Below, piece after piece: positions 40,658 to 46,067 of a stretch of DNA of 46,067 nt (position 1 is its first letter; the number at the start of each line of letters is the position of its first letter). A program made the translations under genes and the position numbers. Origin of the DNA: Mycobacterium sp. Marseille-P9652 (lineage in GTDB: Bacteria; Actinomycetota; Actinomycetes; Mycobacteriales; Mycobacteriaceae); the NCBI RefSeq assembly GCF_902652685.1, contig NZ_CACRUY010000045.1, positions 1 to 46,067 on the forward strand, written 5' to 3'. The notes under the pieces are model-generated. The model saw only the letters and a list, made by a program, of their open reading frames with translations. It was not told where the DNA came from and searched no databases.

Positions 40658-41980
40658 TCACCGTGGATCCATCACCTGCCCTACGAAGACGACGGCGCCG
40701 GTCTTGTCGAGAATGGCGAACAGGAACGGGTGATCGACCATCACGTCCTCGACCGGGCCTAGTTGGCCGCCGGTCACGCCCGACGCGGCCGCGGCTTCGG
40801 TGCCGTACTCGTCGATCCCGATGAACGCCTTCTGGATTACGTGTGTGAGGGACAGCGGTTGATCAGTGGTGATGTTGGAGAAGTCCGCCTGCTTATCGTC
40901 GAATGCGCGCGGCATTCCCATCGCTGCCAAGGTGTCCTTGAAATCCTGAGGCCCCCAGGTGATACGGAACTTCGGCAAGCTCAGGTCGACCCCGGTCTTC
41001 TCAAACCTCAGGGCACGGAACCAAGCGTCGTCCATACTGTTGCGAACCGCCTGCAGCTGTCCTTCCGCCGGCAGCACGACCAGCATCGTGAGGTCGCCGC
41101 CTACGTAGGGCAGGGCGACGGCCTGGAAGTTCGGGCCCGCCGAATAGTCCCTGACCAGCGGCCCCTGCTGCATCATCGGCACGCTGACGGTCGATTGAGG
41201 AGTCACATGGAAGCTCCAGGCGGCTGTACGTTCTTTCGCGAAGGGGTACTGCCAGCTCGCCTTGAGATAGGCCGCATTCAGCAACACGACACGCGTCAAC
41301 TCGTCTATCGCATCCGGCGGGAACAGATCTTTGATCTGTCCTTTGGTTGCGTCGCTGGCGAAGTTGTTGATGCTGACGCGCTCACCGCCGGGGTTGCCCT
41401 TGAAGTCGGCGAGGTGCACGCCCGCGTCGTACTGGGTAGCGAGTACGTCGAGGTACGGCTCGCGAATTTTCATACCCTGCTGCAGCCAGACCGCGTCGAC
41501 CATCGCCAACTCGATACTTCTCGCGTCTTCGGCGGAGGTCGCCGCGCGGTTGCGGGAGCGTAGCTCGATCAGCAATCGATTCATGGCACGGTAGTAGGTG
41601 TCATTGCCGAACGGATCGTGCAGAACGGCTTTCATTTCGGCCGCGGTGCCACCGGCGGCGCCCGCATAGGCCATCGACAACGCGACACCGAGGCTGAGCG
41701 GAGAGAAGATCAGGTTTTTGTCGCTGGCCGCCGACAGGCGCCGGAACAGATCCAGCCCGAAACCATTGGTCGCGTCGACAAACGATTGCTCCTCGCCCGC
41801 AGCAACATTCGGTGTGTTGTCGTACGTTCGGTTTGACCGGGTAACGGGAGCGGATGCCTGTCCGTGCGTGGATTGGGCATGATTACGGTCGCCTCCGCAG
41901 CCGATGGCACCTGCGAAGACGACGCAAGCGGCAATGGCGGCGTGGAATCCGACGCGGAAGGAGCGGGTCAGGCGCTTCAC
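40658..41980 (-). CDS. Serpin-family protease inhibitor, probable lipoprotein
   Basis: A 440-residue serpin with an N-terminal lipoprotein signal (AIGC, Cys28 to be lipidated) and a low-complexity linker to about residue 65. NLIFSPLSLGVALSMAYAGA (20 residues, 89-108), LNAAYLKASWQYPF and VDHPFLFAILDK are classic serpin signatures. The hinge of the reactive loop, EYGTEAAAAS (391-400), has the small residues needed for loop insertion, so it should be an inhibitor. Counting from Gly393 as P15 puts P1 at Leu407 and P1' at Gly408, which suggests chymotrypsin-, cathepsin G- or elastase-like targets. Start GTG at 41980. GC content looks lower than in the neighbours. I know of no serpin in M. tuberculosis. 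Confidence 0.93.
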   Translation of the reverse strand: MKRLTRSFRVGFHAAIAACVVFAGAIGCGGDRNHAQSTHGQASAPVTRSNRTYDNTPNVAAGEEQSFVDATNGFGLDLFRRLSAASDKNLIFSPLSLGVALSMAYAGAAGGTAAEMKAVLHDPFGNDTYYRAMNRLLIELRSRNRAATSAEDARSIELAMVDAVWLQQGMKIREPYLDVLATQYDAGVHLADFKGNPGGERVSINNFASDATKGQIKDLFPPDAIDELTRVVLLNAAYLKASWQYPFAKERTAAWSFHVTPQSTVSVPMMQQGPLVRDYSAGPNFQAVALPYVGGDLTMLVVLPAEGQLQAVRNSMDDAWFRALRFEKTGVDLSLPKFRITWGPQDFKDTLAAMGMPRAFDDKQADFSNITTDQPLSLTHVIQKAFIGIDEYGTEAAAASGVTGGQLGPVEDVMVDHPFLFAILDKTGAVVFVGQVMDPR

Positions 41981-42066
41981 GGTGACCAGTATCTACAGTT
42001 CGAGAAGCGCGTACAGGTACTTCAGACCCTTCGGTGGGTTTTTAAACGCGTCGCGCGCATCCGGTC

Positions 42067-42445
42067 TCAGCGGGAGGCGGGCTGAAACAGCTCCACCAAG
42101 TTGCCGGACGGGTCCTGGAGCAGGACCTGTTGTCCGCCAGGGCCACTGAGGATCTCGTTGCGAAATCTGACACCGGCCGCCCGTAGGGCGATCCGCCTCG
42201 GCCGCGATGTCCTCGACTAAAAGCTGTATGCGGTTCCACCCTCCGGGGGTGGGGGCGACACCGTCGGGCATAGCTCGTGCCGCCGAGCTCTCGGGACCCG
42301 CGAGCAACAGCTGCAACGATCCGCGCACCACGGCGGCGAAGGCTGGCCCGGCATCGAAGTCGACGCTGAAGCCCAGGTGCGTGGTGTAGAACTCAACAGC
42401 GGCCTGTACGTCATCAACGAGGTAACGAACGCGGGCAACGTCCAT
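42067..42445 (-). pseudogene. VOC (glyoxalase/bleomycin resistance) protein gene with a +1 frameshift
   Basis: ATG at 42445 begins a VOC domain (VRYLVDDVQAAVEFYTTHLGF, split here, then GWNRIQLLVEDIAAEADR). After about residue 86 the frame changes: reading with one base skipped in the GGG run at 42186-42188 restores LRAAGVRFRNEILSGPGG, QQVLLQDPSGNLVELFQP and a stop at 42067, which is the normal C-terminal half with its metal glutamate. The total length, 379 bases, is 126 codons plus one. Either the gene is broken or there is one extra base in the assembly. Left unrepaired, the product would run out of frame to 41993. Confidence 0.85.
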
Positions 42446-42706
42446 GAAGGTGGAACATAGCAGTCCGCGCCCACCCACCGAGGCTCGTCGCATCGCTTGT
42501 CTGAACAATGGGGACGGCGCCCGGCGACGGCGTTACTGCACGGGCGGTCGCACCCAATAAAGGAAGCCTCCGCCACGCCCGCCTTACGAAACGCTTATTG
42601 CGCAAAGCTTTATCGCACCGTGTTGTAAACGTGACAAAAGTAGACCAAAGTTCCTTGAGTGATTCGAGTGCCGCCAGCGCACTCCACGACAGACGGGCAG
42701 GCCAGC
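42446..42706. other. AT-richer intergenic region between the VOC and DUF732 genes
   Basis: 261 bases that include a stretch near 42585-42660 clearly richer in A and T than the surroundings (TTGTAAAC, GACAAAAG, GACCAAAG). It must hold the promoters of two divergent genes. I see no reliable -35/-10 pair and no gene. Confidence 0.4.
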
Positions 42707-43192
42707 ATGAAATCACTGGCGACGACTCAGCGTATCCGGCTCTTTCGGCACCAGCCGCTGACCATCCGCCTCCTGGCGGCGGCGGCTTTCCTGCTCACCG
42801 TGGCCGCCGCGTTCGGGGCACCGGCTAAGGCGGACCCGATCACCGACGACCACTTCATCGACGCGCTCAATCACGCCGGCATCGACTTCGGTGAGCCGGG
42901 GAATGCGATGGCCGTCGGCCAGTCGATCTGCCCGATGCTCGCCGAGCCGGGCGGCAACTTCGCCGAGGCCGCGGCCAGCGTCACGCACCGCGGCCTGTCG
43001 CCGGGTATGGCGAAGATGTTCACCACCATCGCAATTCAGATGTACTGCCCTCAGGAGATGGCCAGCATCGCCAGCGGCAACCCGACGGGCGGCCTGCCGC
43101 AGATCCCGGGCATGGGCGGCCTCCCGGGCGTGGGCGGCATCGCGGGCGGGATCCCGGGCATGGCCGGCATCCCGGGTCTGCCGGGGAGCTAG
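42707..43192 (+). CDS. Secreted DUF732-family protein (Rv3354-like)
   Basis: A 161-residue exported protein: signal peptide to about residue 42 (ends AKADP), then a DUF732 domain (DDHFIDALNHAGIDF, VGQSICPMLAEPG, MYCPQEM with the conserved cysteine pair). The last 33 residues are made of Pro-Gly-hydrophobic repeats (PGMGGLPGVGG type), a collagen-like tail. Function unknown. ATG at 42707; no ribosome site is obvious. Its TAG overlaps the stop of the DUF3017 gene on the other strand (CTAG, 43189-43192). Confidence 0.87.
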   Translation: MKSLATTQRIRLFRHQPLTIRLLAAAAFLLTVAAAFGAPAKADPITDDHFIDALNHAGIDFGEPGNAMAVGQSICPMLAEPGGNFAEAAASVTHRGLSPGMAKMFTTIAIQMYCPQEMASIASGNPTGGLPQIPGMGGLPGVGGIAGGIPGMAGIPGLPGS

Positions 43193-43470
43193 CGCGTGCC
43201 GAGCGGGTCGATGGTCGAGGCGATATAGATCATCGCCGCGCCGACGGCCGCGGTGGTCACGAAGTCGGTGCCCTTGCTGCGCACGGCGAGCAACCCGGCC
43301 CGCTCCTCCGACAGCGCCAGGCGTAGCACGGCCGCCACGCCGACCCCGATCCCGATCAGCAGCGAACCCCGGCGCCAGAAGTTGGCGCCGACGAGCGCGA
43401 ACGCCATCGCAAAGATCAACCCCACCAACAGGATTGGCCACTGCGACTGCAGGACGGACCGTGCGCTCAT
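43189..43470 (-). CDS. DUF3017 membrane protein (Rv3355c-like)
   Basis: A 93-residue protein with three predicted membrane helices ([35 protein letters not shown] and [16 protein letters not shown]). It belongs to an actinobacterial family of unknown function that is regularly found after folD. ATG at 43470 overlaps the folD stop (ATGA), so it is coupled to folD. Confidence 0.88.
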   Translation of the reverse strand: MSARSVLQSQWPILLVGLIFAMAFALVGANFWRRGSLLIGIGVGVAAVLRLALSEERAGLLAVRSKGTDFVTTAAVGAAMIYIASTIDPLGTR

Positions 43471-44312
43471 ACCCGCTCGGCCAATTCGACGACGTTGGTC
43501 AGCAGGAACGCGCGGGTCAGTGGTCCCACACCACCCGGGTTCGGCGAGACATGACCGGCGACGTCCCACACGTCGGGGTGCACGTCTCCCACCAGACCGC
43601 TGTCGGTGCGGCTGACGCCCACGTCGACCACCGCGGCGCCGGGCCGCACCATGTCGGCGGTGAGCATGTGCGGGACGCCGACCGCCGCCACGACGATGTC
43701 GGCCTGCCTGGTGTACGTGGCGAGGTCGCGGGTTCCGGTGTGGCACAGGGTTACCGTGGCGTTTTCGGAACGCCGTGTCAGCAGCAGGCCCAGTGGACGG
43801 CCGACCGTCACTCCGCGGCCGATGACGACCACGTGCGCGCCGGCGATCTCCACGTCATAGCGGCGCAGCAGGTGCACGATGCCGCGCGCGGTGCACGGCA
43901 ACGGCGCCGGAACGCTGAGCACCAGGCGACCCAGGTTGGTGGGGTGCAACCCGTCGGCATCCTTGGCCGGGTCGACGCGCTCGAGGGCGGCGTTCTCGTC
44001 GAGGTGCCTGGGCAGCGGCAACTGGACGATGTAGCCGGTGCACTCCGGATTGGCGTTGAGCTCGTCGATGGTGTCGTGCAGCGTTTCGGTGTCGATGTCG
44101 GCGGGGAGGTCGCGGCGGATCGAGGTGATGCCGACCTTGGCGCAGTCCGCATGCTTGCCGCGGACGTAGGCCTGCGAGCCCGGGTCGTCGCCGACGAGGA
44201 TCGTGCCCAACCCGGGGGTGCGACCGGAGGCGGTCAGCGCGGCGACGCGTTCGGAGAGATCGACGAAAATCTCGTCGCGGGTGGCCTTGCCGTCCAGTGT
44301 GATTGCGCCCAC
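43467..44312 (-). CDS. folD: Methylenetetrahydrofolate dehydrogenase / cyclohydrolase FolD
   Basis: A 281-residue bifunctional one-carbon enzyme interconverting 5,10-methylene-, methenyl- and 10-formyl-tetrahydrofolate. [14 protein letters not shown] holds the tyrosine and lysine of the active site, [14 protein letters not shown] follows, [18 protein letters not shown] is the NADP loop, and [18 protein letters not shown] closes the protein. GTG at 44312 gives exactly the M. tuberculosis Rv3356c length. It is divergent from the OYE-type gene. Confidence 0.95.
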   Translation of the reverse strand: MGAITLDGKATRDEIFVDLSERVAALTASGRTPGLGTILVGDDPGSQAYVRGKHADCAKVGITSIRRDLPADIDTETLHDTIDELNANPECTGYIVQLPLPRHLDENAALERVDPAKDADGLHPTNLGRLVLSVPAPLPCTARGIVHLLRRYDVEIAGAHVVVIGRGVTVGRPLGLLLTRRSENATVTLCHTGTRDLATYTRQADIVVAAVGVPHMLTADMVRPGAAVVDVGVSRTDSGLVGDVHPDVWDVAGHVSPNPGGVGPLTRAFLLTNVVELAERV

Positions 44313-44314
44313 GC

Positions 44315-44345
44315 CTGACAGTTTGGCACGCCACCCGATTAAGCT
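44315..44345 (+). promoter_or_regulatory. Promoter of the OYE-type gene (leaderless)
   Basis: CTGACA (44315-44320), one mismatch from TTGACA, and TAAGCT (44340-44345) with a 19-base spacer; the ATG follows after 6 bases. Confidence 0.5.
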
Positions 44346-44351
44346 CCCGAT

Positions 44352-45578
44352 ATGTCTACCCCTCCGGACGTGCTGTCGCCGGCCAAGCTCGGCCCGATCA
44401 CGCTGCGCAACCGCACCATCAAATCGGCCACCTTCGAGGCGCGCACCCCGAACGCGCTGGTGACCGACGACCTCATCGAGTACCACCGGGCGCCCGCCGC
44501 GGGCGGTGTCGGCATGACGACCGTCGCCTATTGCGCGGTCTCCCCCGGCGGTCGCACCGAGGGCAACGGAATTTGGATGCGCCCCGAGGCCGTGCCCGGC
44601 TTCCGCCGCCTCACCGACGCGATCCACGCGGAGGGCGCCAAGGTGAGCGCGCAGATCGGGCACGCCGGCCCGGTCGCCAACGCCAAATCCAACAAGGCCA
44701 CGGCGCTGGCGCCCGTGCGGTTCTTCAACCCGATCGGGATGCGGTTCGCCAAGAAGGCGACCCACGACGACATCGACGACGTCACCGCCGCGCACGCCAA
44801 CGCCGCGCTGTTGGCCATCGAGGCCGGCTTCGACGCGGTCGAAATTCATCTCGGCCACAACTATCTGGCGAGCGCCTTCCTGTCCCCGCTGATCAACCGC
44901 CGCGACGACGAGTTCGGCGGTTCGCTGGAGAACCGGGCCAAGGTCGCGCGCGGCATCGTCATGGCCGTGCGCCGCGCCGTCGAGAAGGAGGGAACGCCGA
45001 TCGCGGTCACCGCGAAGCTCAACATGACCGACGGCGTCCGCGGCGGCATCAGCGTCGAGGAGGCGCTGACGACGGCGAAGTGGCTGCAGGACGACGGCGG
45101 TCTCGACGCGATCGAGCTCACCGCGGGCAGCTCGCTCGTCAACCCCATGTACCTGTTCCACGGCGACGCGCCGCTCAAGGAGTTCGCCGGCGCCTTCAAG
45201 CCGCCGCTGAGCTGGGGCATGCGCATGACCGGCAAGAAGTTCCTGCGCGAGTACCCCTACCGCGAGGCCTACCTCTTGCGCCACGCGAAGCAGTTCCGGG
45301 CGGAGCTGACGATCCCGCTCATCCTCCTCGGCGGCATCACCAACCGGGAGACGATGGACCTGGCGATGGCCGAGGGATTCCAGTTCGTCGCGATGGGCCG
45401 CGCCCTGCTGGCCGAACCCGACCTGATCAACCGCATCGCCGCCGACGGCGCCGCGCACAGCGTTCATTCGGCGTGCACCCACTGCAACAAGTGCATGGCG
45501 ACCATCTACGACCGCACCTACTGCGTCGTCACCGGCGCACCCGACGCCATGGCGGGGAATTCAGCCACAGGGAAGTAA
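44352..45578 (+). CDS. Old yellow enzyme-family FMN oxidoreductase (Rv3359-like)
   Basis: A 408-residue TIM-barrel flavoprotein of the NADH:flavin oxidoreductase / OYE family. [15 protein letters not shown] begins the barrel, QIGHAGP and [27 protein letters not shown] (in parts) are the FMN and substrate segments, and the C-terminal CTHCNKCM cysteines resemble an iron-sulfur site of the 2,4-dienoyl-CoA reductase branch. The substrate is unknown. M. tuberculosis has the toxin-antitoxin pair relJK (Rv3357-Rv3358) between folD and this gene; it is absent here. Confidence 0.88.
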   Translation: MSTPPDVLSPAKLGPITLRNRTIKSATFEARTPNALVTDDLIEYHRAPAAGGVGMTTVAYCAVSPGGRTEGNGIWMRPEAVPGFRRLTDAIHAEGAKVSAQIGHAGPVANAKSNKATALAPVRFFNPIGMRFAKKATHDDIDDVTAAHANAALLAIEAGFDAVEIHLGHNYLASAFLSPLINRRDDEFGGSLENRAKVARGIVMAVRRAVEKEGTPIAVTAKLNMTDGVRGGISVEEALTTAKWLQDDGGLDAIELTAGSSLVNPMYLFHGDAPLKEFAGAFKPPLSWGMRMTGKKFLREYPYREAYLLRHAKQFRAELTIPLILLGGITNRETMDLAMAEGFQFVAMGRALLAEPDLINRIAADGAAHSVHSACTHCNKCMATIYDRTYCVVTGAPDAMAGNSATGK

Positions 45579-45591
45579 CAGCTGCGCAAGC

Positions 45592-45597
45592 TAGAGT
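45592..45597 (+). promoter_or_regulatory. -10 box of the FHA gene (leaderless)
   Basis: TAGAGT ends 7 bases before the ATG at 45605. Confidence 0.45.
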
Positions 45598-45604
45598 TGT
45601 CGCA

Positions 45605-46067
45605 ATGACTTCAGCAGCCCCACCTGTGTTGACCGTCCGCTATGACGGGTCGGAGCGCACCTTCGCGGCGGGCCATGACGTGGTCGTCGGACGCGATCTG
45701 CGCGCCGACATGCGGGTCACGCACCCGCTGATCTCGCGCGCCCACCTACTGCTGCGCTACGACCAGGGCCGCTGGCTGGCGATCGACAACGGTTCGCTCA
45801 ACGGCACCTTCGTCAACGGCCGGCGTGTCCCCGTCATCGACATCTCCGACGGGCAGACCATCAACATCGGCAACCCCGACGGCCCGATGCTGCGGTTCGA
45901 GGTCGGCAGGCACCAGGGCATGGCCGGGCGCCCGCCCGAAACGGAGTCGATGCGCCTCCCGGCCGGGGCGACCCAGTCGTCGGGTACGGCCTGGTCGGGC
46001 CCGCCGCCCGGGCCCGCCGGGCCGCCGCCGCCCGCTCCCGGGCGTCCGCAGGGCCGGATCGCGGCCC
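45605..46067 (+). CDS. FHA-domain protein, N-terminal part of an Rv1747-like ABC transporter (partial)
   Basis: The first 154 residues of a protein that continues past the window. An FHA domain fills about 10-100: VVVGRDLRADM, HPLISRAHLLLRY and DNGSLNGTFVNG are its phosphothreonine-binding signatures (Arg, Ser-Arg-His, Asn). A Pro/Gly-rich linker follows. The sequence reads closely like the first FHA domain of M. tuberculosis Rv1747, an ABC exporter phosphorylated by PknF and involved in lipooligosaccharide export. The transporter part is outside the window, so this is inferred. Confidence 0.8.
   Translation, partial: MTSAAPPVLTVRYDGSERTFAAGHDVVVGRDLRADMRVTHPLISRAHLLLRYDQGRWLAIDNGSLNGTFVNGRRVPVIDISDGQTINIGNPDGPMLRFEVGRHQGMAGRPPETESMRLPAGATQSSGTAWSGPPPGPAGPPPPAPGRPQGRIAA

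Overview
The window is about 46 kb of very GC-rich DNA from a slow-growing mycobacterium, most likely in or near the Mycobacterium avium complex. I base this on recalled protein similarity and gene order: long blocks follow the M. tuberculosis order from Rv3305c to Rv3359, while several stretches that differ from M. tuberculosis carry other genes. No rRNA, tRNA or CRISPR array was seen. No database search was run.

Layout. 1-137: the tail of an IS110-like transposase. 138-8697: amiA1, amiB1, an extra cutinase, deoD, pmmB, upp, sapM and an Rv3311-like protein. 8784-12428: accessory block with two tail-to-tail VWA membrane proteins, a double-cupin protein and a GlsB/YeaQ-type membrane protein. 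12491-15245: nucleoside salvage operon cdd-deoA-add. 15408-18882: sdhCDAB. 18890-24357: a signalling island with a PknD-like kinase preceded by a pseudokinase domain, a membrane diguanylate cyclase, an AhpD/CMD protein and the ECF41 sigma factor SigJ. 24528-29643: a class III aminotransferase and the dacB1-sugI-nagA operon. 29712-32205: DoxX, a YihY-type membrane protein and trpS. 32449-36895: an alpha/beta hydrolase and two unrelated isocitrate dehydrogenases side by side. 36993-40425: SAM-IV riboswitch, metZ, metX and a methyltransferase. 40458-42445: an accessory patch of apparently lower GC with a broken hydrolase, a lipoprotein serpin and a frameshifted VOC gene. 42707-46067: DUF732 protein, DUF3017 protein, folD, an OYE-family oxidoreductase and the start of an Rv1747-like FHA protein.

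The most interesting signals are: (1) a candidate SigJ regulon, because two genes (CMD at 22821 and DoxX at 29712) carry the ECF41-type promoter TGTCACA-N16-CGTC, one perfect and one with a single mismatch; (2) an 852-residue receptor kinase with tandem pseudokinase and kinase domains, one membrane helix and an NHL propeller; (3) an inhibitory-type serpin lipoprotein with a predicted P1 leucine; (4) tandem dimeric and monomeric isocitrate dehydrogenase genes. Many genes appear to be leaderless: a TANNNT -10 box lies 6 to 8 bases before the start codon, which helped fix starts.
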